A DNA stretch of 64,000 nt. Source: Symbiodinium kawagutii. Its lineage: Eukaryota; Sar; Dinophyceae; Suessiales; Symbiodiniaceae. Shown one piece after another: positions 21,626 to 33,051 of this stretch (position 1 is its first letter; each line of letters starts with the position of its first letter). The DNA lies in contig VSDK01003953.1 of NCBI GenBank assembly GCA_009767595.1, positions 499,599 through 563,598 of the forward strand, read 5' to 3'. The translations under genes and the position numbers were made by a program. The notes below the pieces were generated by a model. The model saw nothing but the letters and a program-made list of their open reading frames with translations, had not been told where the DNA came from and ran no database searches.

Positions 21626-21703
21626 CTATGGAGATCTTCCCCTCCAGACATCTCCAGCTTGAGACTCGTCATTGCAGCCATTACATCGTGTGCAACGGCG
21701 GCG
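21626..21703 (-). CDS. Probable coding exon, 3' edge unclear
   Basis: Minus strand after a CTTGAG acceptor: AAVAHDVMAAMTSLKLEMSG then GEDLH. It is helix-like. No GT donor lies at the natural end, so the right boundary is approximate. The region just upstream has small GGAACATCAA repeats. Confidence 0.35.
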   Translation of the reverse strand, partial: RRRCTRCNGCNDESQAGDVWRGRSP

Positions 21704-22539
21704 CTCAAGGAATATCAAGGAACATCAAGGAACCCCCAGGCCCCATGATACCCGCCATGTCTGTGGCGGTACCCACTGGATGATGGAGCTGGCCAAGCTG
21801 CACATAGGACACCAAGCTCAGATCTGCGGGGCAAAGAACTTCCGGTTTCACGCCACGTTGCTGAGCCTCTGATTTCCTTGGCCAACAATCATTGCAGCTC
21901 GCAGTCAAATCCTACAATACTCTGGTAGGTTCAAACAGATCCTAAAGTAGGCAATACATATCCACTAGTCATTATATGAAACTACTATTATCACCCACCT
22001 GCACCAATCATTAGCCACTACCAATCGTCAAACAACCACTCCGAACCATCATAAATAATCATCCTGAATTGCCATCCATTCATCATTTAGAATCAGTAAC
22101 CACAGCCACTACGGTGATCAGCGACCATGGACCACGATCTATCATCATGAGTCACGTTACACAACCATGACACACCCCAACCCACATATTATCCATCATT
22201 CACCACTATGAACAATTATTGTTAATATTTGTTAATTAACCATTCTTAACCATCATCAACTATACTCATCTTATCATTGTTCATCGAGTATCAATAACAT
22301 TCCATAACCACCATTGAATCATCATTCTCAACCAATAACATTGAACCATTGGAATGATCACAATGCTTAGTGATTTAAAAACATGATCATGAAGATCAAT
22401 CATCAAAACTTTTGCCACTAAATCAACCAGTTCATCAGCCAGGTGGCACTGACCCCACCAGGTGAGCCTGATAATACCACGACATACCACGACCATTGCC
22501 CCCTTTCCGAACGAAACGACGTCAGGTCCCCGTCGGTCC

Positions 22540-22690
22540 CTTCGCAACGGAGCGAGGCACAAGAGCTCCCAGCGCATCGCCGCCTCCTCTGCCGCGCGCT
22601 TGCGCTCCGGGGCGCGGCCGAAGTGACCCGCATGCAGGTCGCCTCCCGGGGAGAGGAAATTCCGCGGGAGAAGAAAAGAAGAAAAGAAGA
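22540..22690. CDS. GC-rich coding-like island, strand unresolved
   Basis: Strongly GC-rich compared with its flanks. The minus frame reads GHFGRAPERKRAAEEAAMRW then ELLCLAPLRRDRRGP; the plus frame reads SEAQELPAHRRLLCRALALR then GAAEVTRMQVASRGEE. Both are protein-like. A purine-rich AAAGAAGAAAG tail follows at 22670-22710. Confidence 0.3.
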
Positions 22691-23741
22691 AAGAAAGAAG
22701 AAAGGATGGTTGAAAGGATGGTTATGAGAAGCTCATGGTTTAGCTCATGGTTTAGCATGTTTAGCTCTGTTGAGCTATGTTTAGCTTGAAGGTTTAGCTA
22801 TAGTCAATGGACGGAATGGTGTGCTGAAATGAAATGGTTGATGATAAGACAATTTATGGCTTTCGGTAGTCTTTCATGGCTCTTGATGCTGCTGATTCAG
22901 TGCTGATGCTGGTCATTACCAGCACTTTGGGGGGATGCATCATGTCCTATATGAACTTCTGGCCGCATCAAGAATCAAAAGGAAGCTTTGAAGAAGTGCT
23001 CAGTACTGAGTACTCGTGCCATACTTAATTTGGCCTTTCTAGCCCAAATGGTTTGCTTGCCTGTCCCTCTGTCATAGAGGAATCCTCATAGGGAAAAAAG
23101 TGCCTAGGGTTCCAACATGTTTCGGGCTAACGTGTCCTCCAAAGCTTCGGAAACACAGCCCTTGGGGACTGGTGGTTTTCATCAATGATGTTCGATGTAG
23201 AAATGAAGGATAATTGACAGGAAACATGAAGGCAACCTGCCTAACATGGACGTTACACCGGAGTCAGTTTCCCTGGGGAATAAGCGAGAGGCTGGGAAAA
23301 CTGGAGGGGCCCCGTTTGTCAAAGCATGCGTCCACCGGTCTCTTCTGACCCCCTTCTTTCTTGGGTTCAATCAAGCTTGATGAGAAGATATGAGAAGCTA
23401 GTCCAAATGATGGTCCAATTCCCAACCAGGATACCAACATATACCAGATCCAACCAGGATACCAACTTAGGCATGCCTAGGCAGAGCCATACAGAACAAG
23501 CGCTCCCAATGTAGCAAAGATGGAACTGCCCAGCCCCCGGGCTTCAACCCAAAAAGCTGCTTCGGGCATGGTGAAAAAAACATGTGGGGAAATAAAAACT
23601 AGTGAATTGTCAATGAATGTGTGAAGTAATTCAATTATATTGAATTGTCAATGAATGTGTGTGATGTGTTTTGTTTTCAATTGATTTTGAAATAGATTTG
23701 CATATTTTGGACCAGATTGGTGAAGTCTTACTCCAGCTAAC

Positions 23742-23849
23742 TTGGCCTCGGCCAGTGTCGCTGATTGCAACTTCCAAAAAGGCCCGTTGGAGGCCATGTT
23801 GGTCAGCTCTTGCAGAAATCCTTTCTACCGTCAGCCTGGCTAACATTGT
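23742..23849 (-). CDS. Probable internal exon, third of a phase-matched chain
   Basis: Minus strand, 36 codons in phase between a TTTGAG acceptor and a CAA|GTTAGC donor: TMLARLTVERISARADQHGL then QRAFLEVAISDTGRGQ. It joins in phase to the exon at 23984-24048 across a 134-bp intron. The plus strand is also open; GC3 does not discriminate. Confidence 0.45.
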
Positions 23850-23983
23850 CTCAAATACGTAGATGCTGTCGGACCACGCGGCAGGGTAAACTAACATAGC
23901 ATACAGCCATCAGAGCAGCCAAAATCAAAATGGGGCACCATGGGGACACCCAAACTTCGGTCAGCTTGAGTCCTCGACCCGAC

Positions 23984-24048
23984 CCATGGAAGCATCCTGC
24001 CTAAGATCTCTTGAAAGCATCGGAGTTCTCTGAGCGCATCCTGCCCCG
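23984..24048 (-). CDS. Probable internal exon, second of a phase-matched chain
   Basis: Minus strand from a TCCAAG acceptor to a TGG|GTCGGG donor: two bases plus 21 codons reading GQDALRELRCFQEILGRMLP then W. It ends in phase 0, matching the start of 23849. Its two leading bases complete a codon with the single trailing base of 24756-24832. Confidence 0.45.
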
Positions 24049-24591
24049 CTTGGATCGATTTCTGAGTCATCCATGTGGCACATTTGCTCTCCCAAAAAAG
24101 GGACACGCGAGAGCCTCTATATACCCCAAATCAGAGATCTAAACTATTTAACGCGGGTCGGCTCAGGATGTCACCAATACTAGTCGGTATCCACAGCAAC
24201 TTCTGAACTGTTCAAAGTCCCTTCGTTTCAGGGTTCCCACTGGGGCTTCACTGCGTTCATGGCAACAGGTTCAATGCTGAGATCCTTGTTCGATGATGGT
24301 AAAGTACTGGATATCCTCGAAGCTGTCATGAATCATTTCATCATATCCCCATCCGACCATGGAGTCATCATGGAGCTTCAGTCTTGCTGTCCGACAAGTC
24401 TCTCCCTCCCATGCTGTACCACTCGCAGTCGGGGTCCTTGTTACGACGGATGCGCTCTGGACCCACGAGTTTCTTGACATGCGCGGCCTCTGATAAATAC
24501 CTGGCACAGCTTCGGCTACCGTGTGGCACAACGAACGTTGGATGCCAGCAAACCGTGGAATGCTCTTTGGATCAAACTGCCAACTGAGGCC

Positions 24592-24690
24592 TGAAACTGC
24601 CCCTCAAATCCCAAACTGCCCCCTCAAATCCCAAACTGCCCCTCAAATTCTAAACTACTTTCGCAAATTCCAAACGACCCCTCAAAAAAT
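24592..24690. repeat. Degenerate tandem repeat, about 22 bp
   Basis: Four to five copies of a unit near CCAAACTGCCCCTCAAATC, decaying rightward into CAAACGACCCCTCAAAAAAT. Confidence 0.8.
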
Positions 24691-24755
24691 CATTCAAATC
24701 CAGTGTCAACTTTCTCAACATCTCATTTTGGGATGCCCAACTCGGCAGCTTTGAC

Positions 24756-24832
24756 CAAGTGGCAGCTGCGACTTGGCTGTCCGCCACACTAGATCCATTT
24801 CTTCTCCCATGGCGGCGCGAAGCTCCGAAACT
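24756..24832 (-). CDS. Probable internal exon, first of a phase-matched chain
   Basis: Minus strand after a pyrimidine-rich TTTCACCAG acceptor and before a CTTG|GTCAAA donor: one base, 25 codons (VSELRAAMGEEMDLVWRTAK then SQLPL) and one base. The trailing phase fits the exon at 23984-24048. The plus strand is also open (TWLSATLDPFLLPWRREAP), but the minus product is more hydrophilic and has better splice edges. Confidence 0.5.
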
Positions 24833-24839
24833 CTGGTGA

Positions 24840-26690
24840 AACAAATGGCAAGGCCGGTGGTTCCCTCTGGGAAAGGTTCTTGTTAATTACATCCCAAGAT
24901 TGGATCGTCCAAGTGGCAAAGGATGCCGCTTTAAAAAATCATGTTCAACTGGCTATATCAGGTACCATGTATCGCAAATGGATCGCATCAGCATCACTTG
25001 ATCATCAGGACGCTCACTATGAAAAGAAAACATTCCTATCAAAGAACTACCATCAAAGAGTAAATGGAAAGCCGATCGAGTTTCGATTCTGGGTCAATGC
25101 AAAGCTTGGCTTTCTGTGATACTACTCTCTACATACACTCTACATTGAGAGCATCTTGGACCAAAGGGTCGAGTGACAGAGGGGAAGCATCAGTGGACCA
25201 CGCAGCTGTGTTCAAGGAAGTAAGTCATGCCGACAATGTGTGCGTCACCTGTCAGATTACTAGGCCTAGTGCAGTCATAGGAATGTTAGTCCATCACACA
25301 ATCTATGACAGCTTGATCGAAATTTTTGCAAACAGCTTGTTCTGATCCCAAAAAATATCAGCACAGAACTTTGACAGGTGGCAAAACAGTGGTTGTTTGC
25401 GGATAGTGAGGGCTGGATCTGCAAAGGATCTTGACATGACTTCTCTGGGTCTTTGATGACTTCCAATCCTTCCCAGCTCCTCCTCTCTTCCTCTACTCGG
25501 TTGCCAACATTTTGAAACTCGTCTGACTCCTCTCTTCCTAACTTCTCCCGTCCCTCACTACTCCTCTACTACTCCAAGTCCTTTCTTACCCCCCGACTCT
25601 TTACATTGTATACTCCAATGCAGTTGTACTATAAACTGATACATATATAGTTTAGATCTCTCTCTCTCTCTGGAAATAAACATAATGAATATTCTAACGA
25701 GTGACACATGGATCTTCATAAATCCTTATCATATCTATATCATCCCACATTGTATTGATTTATAAGTATCGAGACGACGGAATTTATAATATAGATCTGA
25801 TAGTTTGCTCATACATGTAGATATACATGTATTTCTCTATCTATTCATTTATCTATCTATTTCATAGAAATCTGTGTTTTTCATCCCCCTGCCTGCAGCA
25901 TCATAGATCTCAACTCCTCTCCGCTCTCCACCTGCAAAGGCGCCGCTGCAATGCTCACCTGGCGCAAACGCAACAGACATCACGTGTAGCGCAGGCAAAT
26001 GCGAAGCACACACAAATCTGATGCAAATGAATAAACAAAGAAAAAAAGAAAGAAATTAAGAGATACTGTATGTATATCATATACACTCACATCATCTGTG
26101 TTATAGATCTGAATCATATGTACTATTGAAAATAAAAATGTGGAAAACATTGCAAAACTGACATGCATTTCAATCTTTTAGAGTTCATTGTTTTTTCAAG
26201 GAAACTGTTTAAATGTTGAACTGTTGGCATGCGAGAACTGTCCGTAGTCGGACTCAAAATTAAAGGTTCTGATCATTTCGAGCAAAGAAACAAACGTAAT
26301 AAAAACTTGAGACGTTGGTTGTGTGATCATCTGTGATGAATTTCGGGATGCTACATCAATCCGCCAGTTTTGTTGGATATTGCTTCTGGGTACATGTATT
26401 GTGTACTGTAACATATATGTAATATATGTCTGCCGATTGCCTATGTATCTGTATGGGTATATACATAATCTTACCATATGGATGTCTTTATTGTCTTTAT
26501 CATTGTTTATATATGCAACACATGGGCACAAACCCTATGTATGCATGTTCATAAAAATCTCACTGAAATGACAAACCACACTAATTCACCATGACGTCAG
26601 TTCCATGGTGCCATGGTCTTTCACAAATGAGCCGTAGTGAATGGATGTTACCAGCACATCTTGTTTGGGATGAAACTGTCTTGCTTCGGT
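24840..26690. other. Stretch without a supported gene
   Basis: Pyrimidine-rich text with CTCC/CTTCC at 25460-25600, a (CT)n run near 25660, and ATCTATCT-like text near 25840. No exon with good edges was seen. Confidence 0.3.
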
Positions 26691-26696
26691 TAACAC

Positions 26697-26824
26697 CTCC
26701 AACAGAAACGCCCCTCACTGCCTTTTCCACTTCATCTTCTGCGTTCTGAATCTTGTCGTTGATAGCAGGCATCATCTCCTCGCACCCGCGGAGGCGGTGG
26801 CCATCGTCTCGCAACATTTGATCT
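26697..26824 (-). CDS. Probable internal coding exon
   Basis: Minus strand, from a GGGGCAG acceptor to a GGAG|GTGTTA donor: one base, 42 codons, one base. It reads DQMLRDDGHRLRGCEEMMPA then INDKIQNAEDEVEKAVRGVS, a strongly charged helix or coiled-coil pattern. One of the best single-exon candidates. Family unknown. Confidence 0.55.
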
Positions 26825-27439
26825 CTGCCCCAGGGTTGTCCATAAACATACTGGCGAATGGTGCTGAGATCCTGCTGCCAAGCCCCGCCTTAACAGGTTC
26901 CCGAAACAGCTGGTTCAATGTCTCAACATAAGAAATATTCTGGGCAAGCCATCAACCATGATATCACCATTGTCACCCACTGATAACTGATAAATCAAAA
27001 TAGCTTGAGCCAGAAAGGGGGTCATGGTAGCTTAAGAACTCACCCCTAATTTGCCACGGGGAAGTTCATATTCTGGCTGTCAATGACCATAGCGGACTCG
27101 ATGGCTATTAGCCGTAAAAGCCATCAACCTCACGCAATCCACGACAAGATCATTGCTAAAAAACAGTTCGATCCTCCAATTGCTGCATATGTTCGCTTTC
27201 CTGGGCGAGAGAAACTGCTTCCACCAGTGACATGAGATAGTATGAGATAGTATATGTTTCAGGGTCAAAATATCAAACCCATCATATAAACAGTTATCAT
27301 GTCCATGGGGGAGTAAAACCAGTTGAAGATGACGATGACATGATATCATCAACAAATTACAAGTAGGACTGGCACAAAGCGGGGATGGAAGATTCCAAGC
27401 TTATCGGCACCTATAGGGAAGACATTTGTGCCTTAAAAA

Positions 27440-28400
27440 TGCAGCACAACAAAACGCCGACACAAAATCACCGCCACACCAAGAACACCGCCACAACATC
27501 GCCAGCCCAAAAGGACCAAATCATCAGCGCAAGGAAACCACCGCTTGGACAAAATCACAACCACAAGATCACCAGCACAACAAAAACAAGAACACCAGCA
27601 CAAAAACACCACCACGACGTCACCAGCGCCAAATTACCAGCACAAAATCACCAGCACAAGAAAACACCACCACAAAAAAAATATCAGCACAACAAAATCA
27701 AAAACGCAAAATCTACAGCAAGATCATGCAGAATCACCAGCTCAAACAAAACCTCACTCCGGCAACTGCACAACACTTTCAAAGCACCACGCCAAATCAC
27801 GATTTTTCAGTTCCCAAACGTCACCTCGGGCAGCACTACCACTGTGGGAAACAATCCGTTTCTTCATCTCTCCAACATGACCTCGCACAGCGCTACTCTT
27901 TGCGGAACGCAATCCCAGAAGGGACGCAGATGCACCGTACACCGTACACCTGTCACACAAACCGACGATTCTTCGTCTCTCCAGAAACAGCACTCAGAGC
28001 ACTATCATAGCCGGAAGCAATCCCAGAACAGCTCCAAATCCACCAAATACAACGCCTGCCACACAAAGTGAACATTGCAGCTTTTCGATACCGACCAGAC
28101 GGTCTTGCACCCGTCGCATTCGCACGGCTACCTTCGCGATAACTTCAAACGCATTTCGAGCAGAAAACAAACGGTTTCCTGAGCCATCTCATCCCAAAAA
28201 GTGCGTTTTGCGCGAGAATGCGCGAGAGGTGTCCCATTTCTGTAACTTCAAAGAGCATCAACATGCTCAAAGAACCAGGATAAACCAGGCCTGTGACGCC
28301 AAATCTCTGCAACATCACATCCCTGCAGCACTACCCTTCCGGAAAGCAATCCCAGAAAATATGCAGATGCAACGCGTACAACACCTTTTGCACGTGCACA
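27440..28400 (+). repeat. Cryptically simple A/C-rich tract with degenerate repeats
   Basis: The plus strand is nearly G-poor and A/C-rich between 27440 and 27780, with recurring CACCAGCACAA and CACAACAAAA words. That composition, not selection, keeps several frames open for up to 228 codons. From 27829 to 28390 a degenerate 60-90 bp unit recurs (CAGCACTAC..GGAA.GCAATCCCAGAA..GCAGATGCA) at about 27830, 27890, 27990 and 28327. Confidence 0.7.
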
Positions 28401-29325
28401 TCAGAGCTGAGATGTTCTGGTGGTGTGTGATGTGGCGCGTCTGATGTGTTCTGCATTTGGCTCAGCTGGTGTGGCATCCAGGAAAAGCCTCCCGAATATG
28501 AAACTGGTTGGTGCAAACACAACAAGCCTTTGGTGCAATCATCTGTTTCCTCAATTGGTGTTCTAACTAGTTCACGGATTAATAAGCAATCAAGTGTTTC
28601 ATGCTTGGTGCCTCTTGGCCAACATTTCGAGATAGCTTTAAAATCTGTAAATCGCTTGTGCTCCTGGTGAAGAGATGTTATTTTTGGATGATAGGAGGGT
28701 CATTTGATTGTACCTCAGGAGGGCGGCCACCAAGTCGATGCCCCGAAACAGCTCCCAGAAGCAGATTCCAGCAGCGTCTTCCCTGACAAAATTACGACTA
28801 ATAGGACGTAACAAGTGATAACAAGTATGGAAACACCAACAATTCTGGTTCTCTCAAGTCCAAGAATCGTGGCACCTAGGGGGAATCAGAGCGCCAGTGA
28901 AATGCTGATGTTCTCCTCAAACTGACCACTCCCTGATTTCATCTGGTTGCATTGTGGAAGCTATTCATTTGGGGTCCCTATTCAAAGCACTCTGCATGCT
29001 ACGCCTTTTCATGTGTTATCCATGCGCTGGTGAGGCATGGTCGAAATCGCAGTATGTGTTTCCAAAACTTTATATTCACGTGGTTTTGCTGTGCGTTGTT
29101 CATAGATTGCTTGAACACTAATCAAACCTGGTAGCCTGTAGATTGTAGTGACTTTCAGCACCTTGAAATCGAGAAATTTTGCAAGCCAGGCAACCAAGCA
29201 AGTCACCAAAGCAACCAACCAGCCAACCAGCCAACCAGCCAACCAAGCAAGCAGCTTAGCAAGGAAGCATCTGACCTGCTAGTCCACCAGCCCAACCAAG
29301 CTTGCCTCCCCATGCGTTGCGAAGC
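28401..29325. other. Stretch without a supported gene
   Basis: Intron-like. Contains a small CCAACCAG/CCAAGCAA tandem array at about 29190-29255. Confidence 0.35.
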
Positions 29326-29477
29326 TCAGGCCCCAGCCAGTGGATTGGGTTCCAGCTTCATCTCGATCTTGGCCACTGGAGGTTCCGTTTTCACTGCCTC
29401 GGTCGTCTCGTTGACCTCCACTTCCTGGTCACCGAAGAAAAGCAGCTCAGAACGAAGCGAAATTTCCGCGTTTTTTG
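29326..29477 (-). CDS. Probable terminal exon with acidic C-terminus
   Basis: Minus strand after an ACGAG acceptor. The frame runs about 49 codons to a TGA stop at 29326-29328, including NAEISLRSELLFFGDQEVEV and TEPPVAKIEMKLEPNPLAGA. An in-frame stop just upstream fixes the acceptor. The acidic/proline-rich composition suits a disordered C-terminus. One of the strongest exon calls. The plus strand is open but Ser/Phe-rich, as expected for an antisense frame. Confidence 0.6.
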
Positions 29478-29889
29478 CTCGTTGTCAAGTGCCTTTGTTG
29501 GTCAAAAACACCTGCAAAACGTCGGTGTGTTTGCTTAAAGTACTTCATTGGCAATTTGATGTTGTAGGGATCACATAGAATCACCTAGATCGTCCTAGGT
29601 GATCCCAGATCTGCGCCTACAATTGCTTAGATACTAGGCTCACGCGAAGCTAGTGCTACTGTAGTCTTTGCTAAGGCTCCCCAACTGGCTTCGGTGGCAT
29701 TCCCAGGTGCCAAGTGATGCCAAATATATAGAATGTTCAAGGCTAACAATAGCCAATAGGAATCAAATCAAATGGTGTTTGATAACCAATAACCAACCAC
29801 CAAGCGTAAGAATGATGAATAAGCATCAAAACTCAGAGGCCGTTCACGTCCACTCAAGCTCGTGTTGGCTTTCCCAAGAAAACTGAGAC

Positions 29890-29943
29890 CCTGCCAACAG
29901 CTCTTTGCGATCCACTGGTCATGGCGCTGCCAACGCAACGTTG
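29890..29943 (-). CDS. Possible 54-bp exon
   Basis: Minus strand, 18 codons in phase between a GATTGCAG acceptor and an AGG|GTCTCA donor, reading QRCVGSAMTSGSQRAVGR. It does not join in phase to the exon at 29326-29477. Too short to be sure. Confidence 0.25.
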
Positions 29944-30208
29944 CTGCAATCCCCATGGTGACTACTTAGGATCTTACCCATGGGGAAATTAGAATGCGTT
30001 GATGTTGGTTTCAACATGTTCATGTTGTACAAAAACGAGGCATTTGCTATGGCGAATGGCTAGTCAACAGGGAACGATGGATAGCCTGTAGATCTACCGG
30101 CGGCACCATGATGAACCTTGATCGGTAACCACTGTCAATCACCGTCACCCAATACGAACCAATACTCTTCATAGTTCGCCACCACCAACGGTTACCACCA
30201 GGCACGAC

Positions 30209-30324
30209 CCTTACAGAGCTTACGTCCCTGGTCCCCCCCTGGTGCTCCTCTTTCACCTGGGTGCTTTCGCTCTTCAAGAGTGCCAAGAGAGCCTGCTTGA
30301 GGTCCGCCTGGCCACAGAAAACCA
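30209..30324 (-). CDS. Probable internal coding exon
   Basis: Minus strand after a TTCCCAG acceptor: two bases, then VFCGQADLKQALLALLKSES and TQVKEEHQGGTRDVSS. Three donors are possible, GAC|GTAAGC and TCT|GTAAGG being the closest to consensus, and AGG|GTCGTG giving the end listed. Helical, charged. Family unknown. Confidence 0.55.
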
Positions 30325-30664
30325 CTGGGAATGTTAACCCAGGATGAATCTAAACCCTAGGGGTTACCATATGATTTTTTCATCGGAAACCAAGGCTCTT
30401 TGAGGAACCCCCTATCAATCAATCAGGGGTTATTAATCCAGGGTTGGCATTAGTGGTGAAGATGGTGTTCGATATGATAGCCAATACATGTCAATGGTGG
30501 TCGGTACTGCAATGGGATCAGCGTGGTTGGTGAGGGTTACAGGTCTGCACAAGTTGGTGGCGGAAGTTTACACCAAAAGAAACCAATATAGGAGTGGGAG
30601 GCTGTCCACGATACATGGATGACAGATCCACTGAGAGAGACACACGTGGCTAGAATCTCTGGTT

Positions 30665-30880
30665 GCACCTGTCTGCCTGTCTATCCGTCTGTCTGTATCT
30701 GTCTGCCTGCATCTGCGTGCCTGTATCTGTTGGTCTCTATCTGTCTGTCTGTATCTGTCTGCATCTGTCTGTCTGGTCTACAGGTCTGATCTAAATGTAC
30801 CTGTCTACTTCCGATCTGTTTTCCTGTCCATCTATCTATCTGCTGTCCGTCTGTCTTTCTGTCCGTATATCCAATCTATC
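30665..30880. repeat. CTGT/CTGCCTGT microsatellite
   Basis: Degenerate (CTGT)n with interspersed TATCTGT and GCCTG variants. Confidence 0.85.
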
Positions 30881-31215
30881 TTGGCTATCTTATCGTCTGT
30901 GCTATGTATCCTAGCAATCCAATCTGACCTCTTATCGTCTCATCTTTCCCATCATCTATCCTACAGTGAACTATCAAACAAATAAAAGTGATTAAAAAGA
31001 TTGCATCAAAAAGAAACTTAATTAAATCATTAAAAAAAAAGATTCCAAATCTGCTGTGCTGCGCAGGCCAAACGCAAGGCCTGGGGGTAGTTAAACTTAG
31101 GTCTCTCATTACCAGAAAAAAAAACATATTGGTATATTTGTCTTGATTTGGATAATTTGTTTTTGATGCGTGTTGTTGCAATGGCCAGAGCACCGGTTCC
31201 GTACTAATTTTCATG

Positions 31216-31435
31216 GTATTTGCAACATTTTGGAGCTGGAACCTTGCATTTTGTCAGGCATTTGCACACTGTGGGACTGGCACCTTGCACTTTGGGAAGT
31301 TACAGCGTTTTGGAGCTGGAACATCGCATTTTACAAAGTAGTTGCAGCACTTTGGGACTGGAATGGCATCTACAAGTATTTACAACGTTTTGGACCTTGG
31401 AACCTTGCATTTGGCCTGGTATTTGCACGCTTTGC
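31216..31435. repeat. Degenerate minisatellite, about 42 bp
   Basis: About five copies of a unit near TTTGCA..TTTTGGAGCTGGAACCTTGCATTT, with alternating TTTTGGAGCTGG and TTTGGGACTGG versions. It maintains a chance open frame. Confidence 0.75.
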
Positions 31436-31499
31436 TTTAGCTCGGGGGGTTGGGGCCTCCGCAACCTCCCATGAGCATGATGAGTTCAACAATGATTTC

Positions 31500-31548
<49 letters not shown>

Positions 31549-31565
31549 CTGATGATGATGATGAC
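31500..31565. repeat. (GAT)n microsatellite with similar flanks
   Basis: About 20 GAT units. GC-rich segments before (31440-31480) and after (31628-31665) share a GGGG..CCTCC/GAGCCCCC..CATGAGCAT pattern, as if the flank had been duplicated around the repeat. Confidence 0.75.
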
Positions 31566-31714
31566 GACGACAACGACAATCTTGTCCACAGTGATCATAA
31601 GCATGATGATACTGATGTTGATGAAAGGCCGGGGTGGGGGGCGGAGCCCCCCCATGAGCATAGCTCCCGGATCAAACAAAACATATAGGCTGCAGAAAAA
31701 AACATATTTAAATT

Positions 31715-31880
31715 AAAAACAGCTCTTAGGGGTTTTAGGGCTAACATAAGGGTTATGGTTTTGGGGATAATTTTTGGGTTTATGGTTTTAGGGTTAAATC
31801 TAGGATATACGGTTTGAGGGCTTGCTGTCTTAGGGTTGATGCTTTTAGGGTTGATTTGAGATGTATGGTTTCAGGTTTGA
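31715..31880 (+). repeat. Degenerate telomere-like TTTAGGG array
   Basis: Repeated GGTTTTAGGG, TTTTAGGGTT, TTAGGGTTGAT and TTTGGGGATAA words in one orientation. TTTAGGG is the plant and dinoflagellate telomere repeat; here it is internal and decayed. Confidence 0.65.
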
Positions 31881-31884
31881 GTTC

Positions 31885-31950
31885 CTCCTTCCTTCCTTCC
31901 TTCCTTCCTTCCTGCCTGCCTTCCTTCCTTCCTTCCTTCCTTCCTTCCCC
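31885..31950. repeat. TTCC microsatellite
   Basis: (CTTC)n/(TTCC)n with a CTGCCTGCC interruption near 31912. Confidence 0.9.
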
Positions 31951-32099
31951 TTCTTTCTTTCAATTTCATTGCTTCAATATGTTTTCATGATGTAAATTTC
32001 TTTTTGGTGATCTAAATTTCTTTTTGATGATGTTTTAATGTTGTTTCTCCTCCTCCCTCGATCCTATCTATCACATGTATTTGTCCTGTTTTTTGTCTT

Positions 32100-32290
32100 C
32101 TCTCTGTCTCTCTGTCTCTTTGCCTCTCTATCTATCTACCAATCGAATCCAATCCAATCCAATCAAATCCATCCATCCATCCATCTATCCCATCTCATCT
32201 CATCCAATCAAAGCAAATCTAATCTAAATTCATCTAATCTATCTTTCTATCCTTCTATCTACCTATGTCTATCTATGTCTATCTCAATTG
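32100..32290. repeat. Pyrimidine-rich ATCC/ATCT/TCTC array
   Basis: Tandem short words CTCTGTCTC, AATCC, ATCC and ATCTATCT in succession, a patchwork of related microsatellites. Confidence 0.8.
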
Positions 32291-32600
32291 GACTCGAACT
32301 TTGATCTCTATTGACATCTCTTCTTCTCTGAAACCTCTTTTGAGGGACTGCCTGCTGCAACTTTCCAGAAGTCGGACATTTGCCTTCCAAACTGCTTTTG
32401 ATAATTGCTGTGTGATACTACCGGTTGTTTCATGGTCGATAATGATGAATCATGATTCATGGTGGATTATGCTGGTTGATAGTTGATCATGGTTGATAGT
32501 GGTTGAGAGTGGTCGATAGTGGTTGAGAGTGGTTGATAGTGGGTGGTAGTGGTTGACAGTGGCCAATGAGAGTGTTGGTCAGTTTAGGTAGCCAGCCAAC

Positions 32601-32710
32601 TTTTGAGATGAGAACGCCAGCCTCTTGATTGGGTCCGCTTCCATTTTGTGGGCATGGGTTGTTGGTCAGCTCATCTGACTGGGTATTACGGAGAACAAAT
32701 GGTCTGTCTA
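32601..32710 (-). CDS. Probable internal coding exon
   Basis: Minus strand after a TTGAAAG acceptor and before an AAA|GTTGGC donor: two bases plus 36 codons, DRPFVLRNTQSDELTNNPCP then QNGSGPNQEAGVLISK. Polar, protein-like. The frame remains open beyond the donor into (CAACCACTA)-like repeats, which are likely intron. Confidence 0.45.
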
Positions 32711-32940
32711 CTTTCAAGTCAGCATCACGGGTTACCACTATCACTACAGTGGTAGTATAGTGCACCACCAGATGAGCAATCAGGGCATGAACACGTCTGG
32801 TGGAACTGTGTCGTTTCGTCATCCACCACGGTCAACCACCTTTGACCACCAAGCAGCGTTCCCAACCACAATTGGACGCCATTCACCATTTTCCCACCAT
32901 CAACATTAATCAACCAGCACTGACCACTATTCACCACTAG

Positions 32941-33046
32941 ATGGTGGTTTCTCAAAATAGGGAACGCCCCCAAATCATCCAATATGAATAATTTACATTA
33001 GTAAACCACCCATTTTTGGGGGTACCCTGATTTCAAGAAACCACAA
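32941..33046 (-). mobile_element. Short terminal-inverted-repeat element, copy 4
   Basis: ATGGTGGTTTCTCAAAATAG on the left and TTTTTGGGGGTACCCTGATT..CAAGAAACCACAAT on the right. Centre holds AAATCATCCAATATGAAT. Only 5 bp separate it from the exon end at 33052. Confidence 0.75.
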
Positions 33047-33051
33047 TACAC

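Larger units (their letters stand above)
30330..32600. other. Repeat-rich stretch without a supported gene
   Basis: Dominated by the microsatellites and minisatellites listed separately. The open frame at 31170-31688 is a product of the 42-bp minisatellite and the GAT run. Confidence 0.4.

Noticed and set aside
27385..28071. 228-codon plus-strand open frame
   Set aside because: Its length follows from the A/C-rich, T-poor composition that suppresses stops; overlapping frames are also open and there is no GC3 bias.
31170..31688. 172-codon open frame with an acidic tail
   Set aside because: Formed by a 42-bp minisatellite followed by a GAT run; no independent coding evidence.
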